Notes: generated by a model not told the origin, from the sequence alone. Counted from the first letter of the stretch, positions 44,015 through 57,116 are shown. The stretch is DNA of 64,000 nucleotides from Erodium maritimum (GCA_963921825.1 OY997590.1:38209039-38273038), one strand, 5' to 3'. A program made the numbers and translations.

Positions 44015-44941
44015 CATGGTTGTAAATGGCGCTAGGCGCTAGTCGGGCGGCAAGGACCCCTAGGCGCTAGTCGGGAACTAAGCGGATTTTATTATTTTAT
44101 TATTATTATTGATAAATATGATATATATATAAATTAAATATAAGTATTGAATTTGATTTTTTATACTTATAATATATATACTAGTAAATTTCAATTTTTA
44201 ATACCTAATTTATACTTATAATATTAGTAATACACATGATTATAAATTTATTTTGATCAAATATCATGTATTTAATTATCAAAAAAAAATCATGTATCTA
44301 AACATATCTTTGTTTTGAATGGTACATCGTATATATGTAGTCTTCTCAAGATATGTTATTTTTTATAATTAAATTTATCCTAATATACTATGTAATATAG
44401 AATAACTACCACACAATTCTTATCTTCTAGAAACTAACACCAACCACTCTGATCCATTGTCTATTCAGCTTCCTCTTTTTTCATTTTTTTATTTTTTTTC
44501 TACCTTAATTAGTACTTCTGAGTCAGATCTTGCCTCTTCTTCTACTTTAATTTGCTCTCTCTATTCACGAGTTCACGCACCCTTTCTTCTTCCTCTGTAC
44601 TTCTTTCTTCTCCCTCTCTTTCTTTTGTCTTTCACCATGCGTAGCTCTTCTTTTTCACACAAAAATCACAAGACTTTAATCTCACTTAGATCCACACAGA
44701 AAAGAAAGGGAAACACTTGTAGTCCATAAGCGTCCATAGGTCTTTTGGACGCCCGTCGGAAAATCGCAGACTCACCGGAAAGTCGCCGACCTGCCCGCCT
44801 AGGCCCCGCCCAGACCACCTAATCCCCGCCTGACCCGTTTAATCGGTCACGCCGACTCACCCCGCCCGACTCGTCCGAGTCGAGGCGTTTTTCTTGTTTT
44901 TGGCGCCTAGGCGTGCTAGGCGCCCGCCATTTACAACCATG
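44015..44941. mobile_element. hAT-type non-autonomous element, 927 bp
   Basis: CATGGTTGTAAATGGCG at the left is exactly inverted at the right end. The 8-bp flank CTTGAAAG is repeated exactly (44007-44014, 44942-44949). Both ends also carry GC-rich GGCGCTAGGCGC / GGCGCCTAGGCG motifs just inside. The interior is AT-rich with no coding frame supported. It lies immediately upstream of the glycosylase promoter. Confidence 0.9.
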
Positions 44942-44949
44942 CTTGAAAG

Positions 44950-46295
44950 TGATGTCCAATCCTTCTCAGGTCTGTTGAGCGAGACAGAATCCTCGCTGTT
45001 TGCCCTATTCATTTATTTGTTTTTAACGAATAGAGGAAATTCCATTAAATCTTAATAATCATTACATCGGTATGTTTTTGACAACTTAAGAATGATAATA
45101 CGGAACTGAATTTAACCAATCTTTTTTCTACTATAACCGTTACTGATGGTGTTTTGATGTCATAAGGGCCAACAAAAGCGAGTGCGAAGACGGTACTAGA
45201 GGTCTTGCTCCGAAAAACTATCGCAACAGTAATGCCCAAGGATTTCTCCAGTAGTGGTGGGAATATACACGAATCAACTGCCACCGACCGTGTTAGGATG
45301 TCATAAGGGCCAACAAAAAGCGAGTGCGAAGATGGTACCGGAGGTCCTGCTCCAAAAAACTGTCGCAACAGTAATGGCCAAGGATTTCTTCAGTAATGGT
45401 GGGAGAATATACGCGAATCTGGGTTCCCTCCCTACAAAAAAAGTCTCACTCTCCATGCGCTAGTCTTTGACCCTGCAAAGACAAAATGAGGGAAAATAAA
45501 AAAGACCCACTCGATTAGCTTGGTCCAGAATCGAGAAAGGGGTCGAGGATGATTCGACGGTGGAGGACAAGAAGATGAATGTGCCGGTGATGGCTTTAGA
45601 GACGGCGAGGGTTGCTTAGGAGCAAGGATCCGAGACGGATTGATCCAGTGTCAGATCAATCTGCAATAGGGACAGAAAATAGGGGTGCGAAATTGTACCC
45701 TGTTCGCATGCATTGGAGGAGGCCAAGAAGGTAGGGATATCCGAGGAATTGCCGACGAAAAAGGCCGAGACAGGACGCCTTGTAGAGAGGGAAACTCCTC
45801 TAACCTAGGCCGAACAACAGCAGATAAAGCATATGAATAGGGAGAATGTCATGGTGGCGTAGAGGAGAGACCGATCTACGCCGGAAGAGGTGGAGGCAGC
45901 GTCGGGGTGAGACGCGACGGGGAGAGGTTGAAAACCTAGGTTTGTCCTCCATTCGAGGCGCAAACCCTAGCAAAGAAAAAAATTTAGAAGTAATACCACT
46001 ATATTCTCTTTGCCCCATTTATTTTTTTGAACAACCAGATTTACTGGAATTTGCAAATCCTCTTATTTCATTTAGTAGGGCCAAAACACTAAATTGATAA
46101 CTAGGAGACTTATCATGCATTTTTCTTGATTTCTCCTTTCAAATAGAAAACAATGGACTCGGTTTCATCAAATACATTATGTAATGAATGAGTATAAACT
46201 CACACGGGTTTCGTTCTCATTTCTATTTTGACTAGTAGATAATGTTGGTTTACATTATTTGAGCATGCTTTGAACTTAGTAGGTAAGGAGTGAAA
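44950..46295. other. Unassigned interval with a local duplication
   Basis: About 1.35 kb without a supported gene. It contains the ~141-bp tandem duplication at 45156-45430. Scattered purine-rich sequence (45540-45950) has short frames of no recognised family. Confidence 0.4.
45156..45430. repeat. ~141-bp tandem duplication
   Basis: GATGTCATAAGGGCCAACAA begins copies at 45156 and 45297. Each continues GAGTGCGAAGA.GGTAC..GAGGT through CGCAACAGTAATG.CCAAGGA, with about 90% similarity by eye. Confidence 0.8.
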
Positions 46296-46300
46296 GTTAC

Positions 46301-46646
46301 TATCCGGATCGCTGGAGAAGACGATCCAAACGCACCGTTTGGTTAAGTGAGAAGCGAGAGACGAGTGGGCCCGGATGCTACGTGGCGCTGACGTGGGAAG
46401 CAGTTACGGGTTGTTACGCTGACGTGCATGGTTGTTACAGGACCGTTAAGAGCCAACCAATAAAGAGATGACGTGTAGCCGAGTCAAAGTCTATAAAGAG
46501 CCAGATCAGCATCGTCTTCTTCATCTTGTTCATTTCTGTGTAAACGTAGTAGCAAAACCAGAGAGAGCTTGGTCGAGAAACGAACCAGAGCCTTTTGTGA
46601 GCTTGTAATAGCCAATTTCAATCAATAAAGAGTTCCATTCCTGACA
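46301..46646 (+). repeat. 5' LTR of gypsy C
   Basis: It starts TATCCGGATCGCTGG (the usual TG is mutated to TA) and ends CTGACA. It contains a TATA-like CTATAAAG near 46490 and an AATAAA at 46624-46629. Confidence 0.92.
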
Positions 46647-46676
46647 GTGGTATCAGAGCTTTCGTCCACGACAACC

Positions 46677-49600
46677 ATGACGAGAGCTTCCGAGATCGAC
46701 GAAGCGGCGAGGCGAGCTGCGGCAGCGACAACAGCAAACATTCAACAAATCAACGGACCAGTGGCGGAGCAGTTGCAAACTCTGCAACCACGAGTGGAAG
46801 CAGAGACCACCGGACGAACTGAAGCGCACCTCCAGGACATGACGGCGACGCTGAGAGCTATGACGTCGGCGCTGCAGATTTTGTCCGGCCGAATGGACGG
46901 GATGGAGAGAGACCGACGGGAAGAGGACCTGCCTAGAGAGCAAAGACTGGAGAGCATCACCAGCATCGAGGTCCGGCGAATTCCGAGGGAACACCGACAG
47001 GCGCGACCGGAATCAAGAGATCCGCCGATCAACGAACATCCCCGGTCGGAATCGCACGCCGAGTCAAGGCCAAGGGATGAATCTCCAAGGCCACGCAGAG
47101 AAGAGAGGTTCCGACAAGTGCCAGCGGAAGATCGTGAGGATCGCCGACAAACAGATGCGTTTCAAGGTCGAGACGATGAGAATTTGAGGCCAGACAACCA
47201 CAACCTTCACTTCAGGTTGCCTCAAATTCAATTTCCATCGTTTGACGGTTCAGGTGTCCAAGCTTGGATCAGGAAATGCACCAATTACTTTTTCTTGTGT
47301 GCAGTACCTGACGAGATGCGCGTAAGGCTTGCCGGCATGCACTTCACTGGACGAGCAGAGGTCTGGCTGCAAGATTACCAGCGGAGCAGACACAGGTTCA
47401 CATGGGAGCAGATGATACAAGATCTCATCTGGAAATTAGAAGACGGGCGCACGGAGGATGTGATTTCAAACTTCAAGCATCTAAAGCAAGACAGTACGGT
47501 GCAAGACTATGAAGAAAAGTTCGACGCACTGAGAGGCATGATGGTGGCCAGGAACCCCTGGTTAACGGAAGAGTTCTTTGTCTCCAACTTCATTAGCGGC
47601 CTGAAAATGCATCTGCGGGCCGGAGTGGCCATGCTTGAGCCCGAGACACTGAGTCGCGCCATGTTTCTGGCAAGACTCGAGGAGCAGAGGACCGGAGCAA
47701 GATGGGGAAGCAGCCAACCAAGGCCACCGGATCCGCCTGGTCCGGCAACGAGGCCACGCTTAGTAGGTCCAACTCAAGGAGGGGCCTGGGACCGAGATGC
47801 AGCTCGTCCAACACAAGGCCAACCGGTGCCAGGAAACAGAGCACCACAAGGTCAGCGAGCACCACAGCCGGTACGCAATATCACGCCGGAATACTGTGAA
47901 GAACGGTGCCGTTTGGGTCTCTGCTATACGTGTCCAGCTCGGTATTTTAGAGCTCACGTGTGCCCAAATCGCCAGCAGTTGTTTATGCTGGTGCGAGAAG
48001 ACGAGCCACTCATTGAAGAAATTGGATCATGGGACGAGGATGAGGAAATGGATTGGGCAGAAGGCGGCTGGGGAATGCAAGTCCGGGACATCCACGAGCC
48101 AGAAATCAGAAGGGAGGAGACGCTAAGGACCAGTCGCATTGGCCGGACCCCGGCGCTACGTGTGGAGGCCAAGTTGGGCCGTCACTCAGTGTCAACGCTA
48201 GTCGATACAGGGGCCACGACCTGCTTTTTGGACACTCAGGTCGCGAAGCGAGCATGAGTGGTGGTCCTGCCATCACCGGAGGTACAGATTCACTTGGGAA
48301 ATAGCAAGACGTCGATCTGTACCAGTCTTAGCCGGGTTCAATGGATATTGCAGCAACGCAAATTCAGCTGGGTTTTCTTGGTAATGCCATTCGGAGAGTG
48401 CGAAATGGTACTCGGTACAGACTGGATGCGCACCGTCAATCCAATTACATTCGACTTCGTGCTCCGCACGATCACCATCCGAGCACCTAGAGAGGAGCAG
48501 ACCATCCAGGAATTCCGACCACCACAGGCAATAAAGGCAATGACATAAAAAGGAATTTCAGAAGGAAATCAGAGCCGGAGGAGTAGCATTTGTGGGTCAA
48601 TTCTCCAGATTGGAGGAAAAACAGAGCACAGATCCCACACCTGTTTCAGTTCAGCGTTGCCTCTAAGCAAACCAAGAGATATTCGAGGTCCCGACGCAGT
48701 TACCACCCCATCGCGAACATGATCACCGGATCCCTATTGTGTCGGGAGCTAGACCGCCCTCAGTGAGACCTTACCGGTACAGTAAGGAACAAAAAGATGC
48801 TATTGAGCTATTGATTAAAGAGATGCTCGCGACAGGAATTATCAGGCGAAGCTCCAGCCCCTATTCCTTCCCGGTCCTGTTGGTCAAGAAGAAAGATGGC
48901 ACCTGGAGATTCTGTGTCGACTATCGAGCCCTTAACGCCATCACCATCAAAGATCGCTTTCCGATCCCCACCGTCGAAGAACTCTTAGATGAACTCGCCG
49001 GTAGCCGGATCTTTTCCAAAATCGATCTCCGAGCAGGTTATCACCAGATCCAGATGGACGAAGACGATGAGCACAAAACAGCATTTCGTACTCATGATGG
49101 TCATTTTGAGTTTCGGGTAATGCCCTTCGGCTTAACCAATGCTCCGGCCAGCTTTCAGAGCCTGATGAACAGCGTCTTCAGAGATTATCTCAGTCGCTTT
49201 GTATTGGTGTTCTTCGACGACATCTTGGTTTACAGCAAGGATGCAGAGAGCCACGCACATCGCTTACAAGCCATCTTCGACAAGTTGAGAGAACACAAGC
49301 TTTACGCTAAGCTCTCCAAATGCTCTTTTGGGGTTCTGTCTGTGGATTACCTGGGCCACCGGATCTCCGGCGAAGGGGTATCAACGGATCCTGAAAAGAT
49401 ACAGGCAGTTAGAGACTGGCCAACGCTCAAGTGCGTCAAGGAAGTTCGAGGGTTTTTGGGCCTTTCAGGGTACTAAAGACGCTTCATTCAGAATTACGGG
49501 CGGATAGCACGGCCCATGACAGAGCTTCTAAAGAAGAAGACAGAGTTTCGCTGGTCCCATATCGCAGAAACAAGCTTCAAGGGCCTCAAGGAAGCCTTAA

Positions 49601-50399
49601 GCACTGCACCAGTCCTGGCCTTACCAGACTTCGCCAAGACATTTTTCATTGAAACAGACGCCTCCAACGGCGGTGTGGGCGCGGTTCTAGTGCAGGAGGG
49701 GCAACCACTCGCGTATCTCAGTAAAAGCCTCGGCCCAAAGAACGCCGGCCGCTCCACGTATGAGAAAGAGATGCTGGCCATGATCCTCGTCGTTCATAAG
49801 TGGCGCCAGTACCTGCAGCAAGGCGAGTTCGTCATTAGAACCGACCATCAAAGTTTAAAGTTTTTGATGGAGCAGAAACTGGTGATATCGTTTCAGCATC
49901 GGTGGCTCGCTAAAATGCTTGGACTTACGTATCGCATCGAGTACAAGGCAGGCACGGCCAACCGTGTGGCAGACGCGTTGTCACGAAGGCCACACGAAAC
50001 ATTCCACGAGCTCTCTGTTCTGGTACCCACCTGGATCTCAGAGCTCGAGGAGAGTTACAACGGTGACACGGAAGCCCAAGGGCTAATCCAACATCTCAGC
50101 CTATCCCCGGACGGAGTGGAAGGATGGCAACTAAAGCAGGGGCTCCTCTCGATGCATAACAAGCTCTACGTCGGAAACAATGGCCAGGTACGAGCCCGAG
50201 TAGTGGCGGCGTTACACGACTCACCATTGGGTGGCCACTCAGGGGTACGGGCGACGGGAAAATGAGTGAGTGCGTACTTTTGGTGGCCTCAGATGCAGAA
50301 AGATGTCAAGACCTTCGTGGAGCACTGTGACACTTGCCAACGATGTAAAACAGAGAATGTGGCATACCCGGGGCTCCTTCAACCCCTACCTATTCCGAC
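46677..50399 (+). pseudogene. Gypsy C gag-pol: gag, protease, RT, RNase H, integrase finger
   Basis: The first frame from ATG 46677 covers a gag with coiled-coil-like Arg/Glu-rich sequence, the retrotransposon gag core (WLQDYQRSRHRFTWEQMIQD), a knuckle-like CYTCPARYFRAHVC and the protease box TLVDTGATTCFLD. It stops at TGA 48255-48257. After further breaks (TAA near 48546, frame changes to 48739) RT is clear: CVDYRALNAITIKDRFPIPT, FSKIDLRAGYHQIQMDED, catalytic VLVFFDDILVYSKDAES. TAA at 49474-49476 splits GFLGLSGY from RRFIQNYGRIARPM. RNase H (FIETDASNGGVGAVL, ADALSRRP) and the HHCC finger (CDTCQRCK) follow, with TGA at 50263-50265. The copia B insertion cuts the integrase at 50404. Confidence 0.9.
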
Positions 50400-50540
50400 G
50401 AGGCTGTTAGGGTTGTGTGGAGACTTCCTATTTTATTTAGGAAAGGTCTAGTCTTCCTAATTGATTTAGGTAAGAGGCTTGAGTAGGCAATTAGAGGAGA
50501 TTTCCTATTAGGATTAGGAAACCTAATTCCTACCTTATTT

Positions 50541-50800
50541 ATGTTAGTCTTAGTGCTCGTAGTTCAATCCTAAATGTCCAAATGTATATATCATCGTTAG
50601 CAATAAAATTAAAGCGGCTTTATATTACTTATGTGTTGGAGTAATATATCGATGTGTGCTCTGATCTATGCCCACCATGCGAATAGAACCATAGATCGAG
50701 ATAGATCACACTCGATGGGTCCCTAGTCAACAAAGCTTCAGTAGAAGCGACTAGTATGAAAGATGGCTCTTTATGGCTTACGTTCTGTTAGTCATTGGAA
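50541..50800 (+). repeat. 5' LTR remnant of copia A
   Basis: It matches the first 260 bases of the 3' LTR at 55435 with about five substitutions, then stops matching after GTTAGTCATTGGAA. Confidence 0.92.
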
Positions 50801-51903
50801 AATCACATGATGTTTGATAACATGCTTGTTTGATAACACGATGTGTGATGTGATGTTGGCATGGTGTACATAATAGCCCCGAGCTCGTTTTAATTATTTA
50901 TCGTTTTTCACGGCCTGCGAGCCGTTAAAGTTAGTGTGTAATTATTCTTTCAAGGTGTGGTCATCGAACCACTTGTTTGTAATATTTATTTATTCCCGAC
51001 CTGCGAGTCGTGTATTAAATTGTAATATTTTACTCAAGACGAAGAAAGGGCGAAAAGGTCATTTGGTGGCTTTTCGGGTGTTGGCATCGGCTTGGAGTCG
51101 GTGGAGCTCAAGAAGCTAGTGGGAGTTAGTTTAGGGGGCTATTATGTGCACATTTATCGCTTTATGCTTGGTTTAGTTTATGCATGATTAATTCTATGTG
51201 TTTTAGAATTGCATGCTTAACTTTATTTACCGAGCATATCACCTCACATGCAAAGATAAAATTGGAATTTTAATCCTTGTGTGTGAACCCTTAGAACCGC
51301 CATTGCATTGGATGTAGTTGACGGGTTCAAAGGAAAAATTACATTGGATGTAATTTGAGGCATCATTGCATTTGGAATGTAGTTGATGAGCTCATCGCAT
51401 CTAGGATGTGCCAAAGTTTTGAACACAACTGGACAAGTAAAAGCGGGTCATGTCCGATACCTCCCAATCATCAACACCTTACTACCTCCCCGTCCTATGG
51501 GTGTCGTGCGCATTAGCGGAGCATCCATGGGGAAGCATGGTAGTAGGTTTGTACGACATATGTGGGTGTCGTGCGCATTAGCGGAGCACCTACATAGTGA
51601 CGAGCCATAGTTGAAAATTGGTGGACCCGACTACGATTCTCAGCCTGAGGTTGAGCTAGGGTAACAGATAGGGTAAGTCGTGTACATAAGTACATACCCT
51701 AGTCAGGAGTCACATTGGATGTGATTGGATGGAGTCATACCTACATAGCTCGATTAAGTGGTGAGCATTAGTTCAGCTTAATCGAGTGAATCAAGGATCT
51801 TGGTTTCAGATTCTAAAGGTTTAGAATCGATTGTTGGTGTTTAAGCTTGATCTTCATAAAATTTATTCAGTTTACTGATTGAATTTTATCTGTTGTAGAT
51901 CAA
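50801..51903 (+). other. Non-LTR segment between the copia A LTR remnant and gag
   Basis: 1.1 kb that does not match the copia A LTR and contains no primer-binding site. It has a two-copy repeat GTGGGTGTCGTGCGCATTAG / GGGTGTCGTGCGCATTAGCG (51497 and 51563) followed by CGGAGCAYC. Repeated phrases CATTGGATGTAGTTG and CATTGGATGTAATTTG occur near 51305-51390. The last part (from ~51840) reads like a gag leader. Either leader plus deletion, or a fragment of another LTR. Confidence 0.5.
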
Positions 51904-54900
51904 ATGGCAAATTCAGCGAACATTAATAGTTTGTCATTAAAAACCATTCTTGACAGGGTCAAGCTAATGGGACAAACTATTTGGACTGGTACAGAATTTT
52001 GAGGATAGTCCTCAAGTCTGAACGCAAAGAATATGTCCTTGACAAGGCTGTCTCTAAGACCATATCAGAGTTACATGAAGTGTCATTAATTGCTGAGAAG
52101 AATATATCAGGGATTTGGGATCCAAGGATATTCTGATGGTCAACAAGGGAATTGGAAGTGGCAAGGGCGGGGCCCATGCGCACTTGGCAGGAAAGATGAG
52201 ACACATGAGAATGTCTGCTTCTACTGCCAATAGCCTGGTCATTGGAACCGGGATTACAGGAAGTTCACGGCTGATCTGAAGAAGGGCAGTGGGACTGCGC
52301 CTTCATCAAATAGCGTGGATGATCTGAAGAAGGGCAGTAGGACTGCGCCTTCATCAGGAAACCTGGATGATCTAAGGAAGGGCGGTGGAACCGTGCCTTC
52401 ATCCGGTATTAACTCTATAGAGCTACATCTCTCTACTTCCAAAGATTCATGGGTATTAGATACCAGGACTGAATCTCACACATGTACTTATATATGGTGG
52501 CTGAAAGTAGGAGAGGTTTGGAAAGCACGAAGTGGACCTCAGAGTTGTGACAACTGCTGTAGGATCCATGAGTCTTGCTTTGCTAAGAGGCCTTGTCTTA
52601 GTACTATATAATGTATATTTCATACCTACTTTTAGTAGGAATATTATATCTGTATCCGTGTTTGACAAGGAAGGATATAATGTTAATATTGGAAATGGAG
52701 TTTTCAATGTTCTATGCAATGATATGTTTTATACCAGTACTGACTTGGTTGGAGGATTGTACATATTAGATATGGGTAACAATGCCTCAAGTTCTATATA
52801 TTCCGTTAATACCAAGAGGTCTAAATCCAACGATTTAAACCTAACTCTGTTAAGGCACTGTCATTTAGGTCGCATAAACAAGAAGCACCTATCAGCATTT
52901 CAGAAGTGCGGACTTTCAGGTTCATTCGAATTCCATTCGATCGATAGGTGCAATGTTTGTTTGATGGGCAAAATGACTAAAGTGCCCTTTTATCGATCGC
53001 GATGAAAGGGCGGGTGAATTATTGGGGTTGATACACTCGAATGTGTGTAGACCAATAAGTTCACTTGCCAGGAGGGGTTTTAACTACTTTATCACATTTA
53101 CTGATGATTACAGTAAATATGGTTATGTCTATTCGCTGAGACATAAGTCTGAAGCTTTTGATAAATTCAAGGAGTTTAAGACTAAAGTAGAAAACCAGCT
53201 CGACAAAGGTATTAAGGCACTTCGATTGGATCGAGGTGGAAAATACTTTACCACAGAGTTATTAGATCATCTAAAAGAGAATGGGATCCTTTTGGAATGG
53301 ACTCCTCCTGGGACACTGTAGATGAAAGGTGTAGCCAAACGGAGAAATCGGACATTGTTAGACAATGGTCCGTTCCATTATTAGTTGGACTGATCTCCCA
53401 ATCTCTTTCTGGGATTATGCTCTAGAGACTACCGCATTCATAGTGAATCGGGCTTCGACGAAGGGTGTGGAAGGGACACCATTTTAAAATGATATGGGAT
53501 GATGCCCGGTTTGTCCTTCCTAAAGATTTGTGGTTGCGAGGCTTATGTGAAACATTTGGTTTCGACTAAGCTCGAACCAAGATCTGAGATATGCACCTTC
53601 GTGTGGTATCCCAAAGCAACAAGGGGATACTACTTCTACAATCCCAGTGAGAACATGGTGTTCATCGCATGGGGTGGGGTCTTTATGGAAAAGGAGTTTT
53701 GTTTCCAAAGACGTCATTGGGAGGACTGTGCATCTCGAAGAAATTCAGGATGGTACAGATCTGTCTAAACCAATTGGCAACCCAGTAGAAAGAAGCCAGA
53801 GATTGTCGTAGAGTAGGAACCAATTCCTGTTACAATTCCGGAAGGTCCAAGGCGATTTGAAAGGATCAATCTTCCTCCTCCAAGATATGGTATCCGGAGG
53901 TGACAATGAAGTCATGGTGGATCACGATGATCCAGCCACCTTTCAGGAAGTCGTGGATGGGCCCAACTCCGAGTTATGGCTGGGAGCCATGAGGGAGGAA
54001 ATGCAATCCATGTCGGACAACCGAGTCTGGGAACCGGTTGATCCCATCAATGGTGTGAGGACCATCGGATGCAAATGGATCTTCAAGGTGAAGATGGACA
54101 TGGACGGCAAACCTCTGACCTACAAAGCTCAACTAGTGGCGAAAGGTTATAGGCATGGATTGACTATGAGGAAACCTTCTCCTTAGTGGCTATGGTCAAA
54201 ATCGATCCAAATTCTTCTTGACATAACTGCGTATCATAATTACGAGATATGGCAAGTGGATGTCAAAACCACTTTCCTAAATGGAAATTTGACTGAGTAC
54301 GTTTGTTTGTCTCGGCCCAAAGGTTTTGACGATCCGAAGAATAAAGGAAAGATTTATAAGTTGTTGAAATCCATTTATGGATTGAAACGAACTTCTCGGA
54401 GTTGGATCCTTCGTTTTGATGAAGCTGTAATTGGATTTGGCTTAATCAAGAGCGAGGATGAATCTTGCGTTTATAAGAAGGCTAGTGGGAGGAAGATTAC
54501 CTTTCTGGTTCTCATTGAAAATGACATCCCAACCTTGCACGAGACTAAAGCTTGGTTGAGGAAGTGTTTTTCAATAAAGGACTTAGGCGATGCTTCTTAT
54601 ATCTTAAGGATTAAGATATGTAGAGATCGCACCAAGAGGGTCTTGGATTTAAGTCAGGGAACCTATGTGAACAAGGCATTGAGTAGGTTCTTAATGCTCG
54701 ATTCAAAGAAAGGACTCTTACCCACTAGTCATGGCATTCATCTCAGCAAGACTCAGTGTCCTAAGACACCTGATGAGATGAAAAGGATGATGAAAATCTT
54801 ATGCGCCTGGGGGCATGATCGATCATATATGCCATGACATGTATGAGACCAGACGTCTCGTAAGCCTTATGTTGTACCAGTAGACATCATTCTAACCCGG

Positions 54901-55425
54901 GGGAAAGATGATGCTGAACTAGTCGTCGAAGGATGAGTAGACGCTAGTTTTCCAAGACAAATCCAGATGACTTTAGAAGTCAATCAGAATATGTGTTTAC
55001 GCTGAATGGCAGAGCTTTAGCTGGGACAGCGTAAAGCAAGATATCATTTCCGAATCTACGACAGAGGCCAAGTACATGGATGCTGCAGAGGCAGCTAAGG
55101 AGGCTATGTGGATTTGGAAATTCATGACAGGGCTGAGTGTAATTAAAAACCCATCCAGCCCGGTGAATCCATCTTGCGACAACACAAGGGCCATTGCGCA
55201 AGCTAAAAGCCTAGATCGTATAAAAAATCCAAACATGTACTGCGGCGTATCCACCTCATCAGATAAATACTGAACTGAGGTGAAGTGAAGATAACCGATA
55301 TTGCAACAGATGATAACATAGCCAACCCTTTGACTAAGGCAGTGTCACTGCCTGAACATGTTAGACATGTAAAGTCGATGGGGACATATTGGAGTTTAGA
55401 TTGGAACTAGGGCAAGTGGGAGATT
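51904..55425 (+). pseudogene. Copia A gag-pol, heavily degenerate
   Basis: Gag begins MANSANINSLSLKTILDRVK and soon shifts frame. A zinc-knuckle relic (CFYCQ..GHWNRDY, last Cys replaced by Tyr) precedes a 16-residue tandem repeat. Integrase pieces show LRHCHLGRINKKHLSAF with CNVCLMGK (HHCC finger, 52850-52970) and ITFTDDYSKYGYVYSL (53020-53321). RT pieces (53857-54837) show CKWIFKVKMDMDGK, QVDVKTTFLNGNL and KLLKSIYGLKRTSRSW. The catalytic YVDD stretch is missing: FLVLI is followed directly by ENDIPTLHETK. The RNase H relic has MDAAEAAKEAMWIWKF (55076-55260). The polypurine tract AAGTGGGAGAT ends at 55434. There are many stops and frameshifts. Confidence 0.85.
52273..52416 (+). repeat. 48-bp tandem repeat, 3 copies, in copia A gag
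   Basis: GATCTGAAGAAGGGCAGT-type units start at 52273, 52321 and 52369 (exact 48-base period). They are in frame and encode three 16-residue repeats of the DLKKGSGTAPSS type, just after the knuckle relic. Confidence 0.92.
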
Positions 55426-55434
55426 GTTAGTCTT

Positions 55435-57111
55435 AGTGCCCGTAGTTCAATCCTAAATGTCCAAATGTATATATCATCGTTAGTAATAAAATTAAAGCGG
55501 CTTTATATTACTTATGTGTTGGAGTAATATATCGATGTGTGCTCTGATCTATGTCCACCATGCGAATAGAACAATAGATCGAGATAGATCACACTCGATG
55601 GGTCCCTAGTCAACAAAGCTTCACTAGAAGCGACTAGTATGAAAGATGGCTCTTTATGGCTTACGTTCTGTTAGTCATTGGAATGGGATTCCGGAGTCTG
55701 ATCATAGATATCATGTGGGACATGATATTGGACGACCCGCCCTGAATATGTGCCATAGATTAAGTCATGAACATATTCAGTGTTGTAGCTTGTTATGTAT
55801 CCTTAGACCAAAGAGTCTTTGTGATCGCTATGTAGTCAACAACTGAGTTTGACCTGAGCCTAACGTTGTCCGTAACAGGGCTTCCATAACGGTCAGGATT
55901 GGCTTGGGGACGGGCTACATGAGTGACACGAAAGACGGCTAAGGGATTTATCCCTTGTACTAAGGTATGGGAAAGATATCGGTTCTCGGCCGCTTGATCG
56001 AGAGTGACTGGAAGAATAGCATGGCCATGCACATGATACTGGGTATCATATCTTCAGTCATCTCACATATCAAGGAACGGTGATTGAGAATAATAAGGAT
56101 GACGGCTCTATGCCTTATCTCAATCAGGATATCGGAGATAAAAGGATAATGACAGGGACGACGGAAAGGTTAGAATCGACAGGGTCGATTCGTTATGTAG
56201 TGTCAGGCAATACTAAAGTCTCGTTAGTTGCCACTTAAATAGGATCAAGTAAAATGAGATTTTACGTTGATCTATTGACATGCATAAACCTAAGGGTCAC
56301 ACCGGAGGATGAAACTCATTGACACATTTATGGAGAATGGCCAAAAGGGAGTTGTCTCGGGACATGACCAAAACTGGGTTTTGGGTCATGTGCCCGTAAG
56401 TGAATAGGACTTTACGGATCGAGACAAGGCTTGGAGTCTTGGGATCGATCGCGTCGGATAATATTGGACATTTCCGGTATGGAAGGCATGGAGGCAATGA
56501 GCGAATCACGGGACCTCGTTGGAAATGGCCACGGGCCATGTTCCAAGAGGCCCATGAAAGGCCCATGCAACCAAGGCCCATGGAACTAATTAATCAAGTC
56601 TTGATTAATTAGTACTAAGTAAGCAAGACAAGGATTAAGGTGTTGGTGATTCACCACCCAACCCAATGTTGTCTTGCCATACTTTGTCCTATTTACACCT
56701 TACTTGGCACCATACTTGTCCCATGCCTTTAGTTGGACAAGTATGGGTTTTGTTATGTTTAAGTCATCTTTTTTCAACATAACAAAGACAAGACAAGAAT
56801 AGGAAACACATTTTCTCTCCCTCTTCCATGGCCATTTCGGGTTTGGCTAGTTTCCTCCTCCATTTTTGTGTTCTTGAGTCCTCAAAGAGAAGAACTACGT
56901 GGCTTTGATTCCCATGTGGATACGTAGGCGTCTTGGAGACTCAAGCCAATCATTCGTTAACCGGTGTTCTTGTTTTGGTAAGAAATAGTGCTGAATTTTT
57001 CTCTTGTGAATCCATTCTTTGTTAGTTGTTTCATGGTTTAATCGTCTCTTGGTTTTCATTGATTTTCCGCTGCGAGTTGGTTCATCTCCAACCCTACCTC
57101 GAGACCCAACA
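55435..57111 (+). repeat. 3' LTR of copia A, 1677 bp
   Basis: It starts TGTTAGTCTTAGTGCCCG and ends GAGACCCAACA. It is closely similar over its full length to the solo LTR at 26780-28465. Confidence 0.95.
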
Positions 57112-57116
57112 ATTTA

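Larger units (their letters stand above)
50541..57111 (+). mobile_element. Copia A, inserted in the 5' LTR of copia B
   Basis: The TSD ATTTA is exact (50536-50540, 57112-57116). The 3' LTR is complete (55435-57111). The 5' LTR keeps only its first 260 bases (50541-50800) and then turns into unrelated sequence. The degenerate gag-pol runs about 51904-55425. It is the innermost of three nested retrotransposons. Confidence 0.95.
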
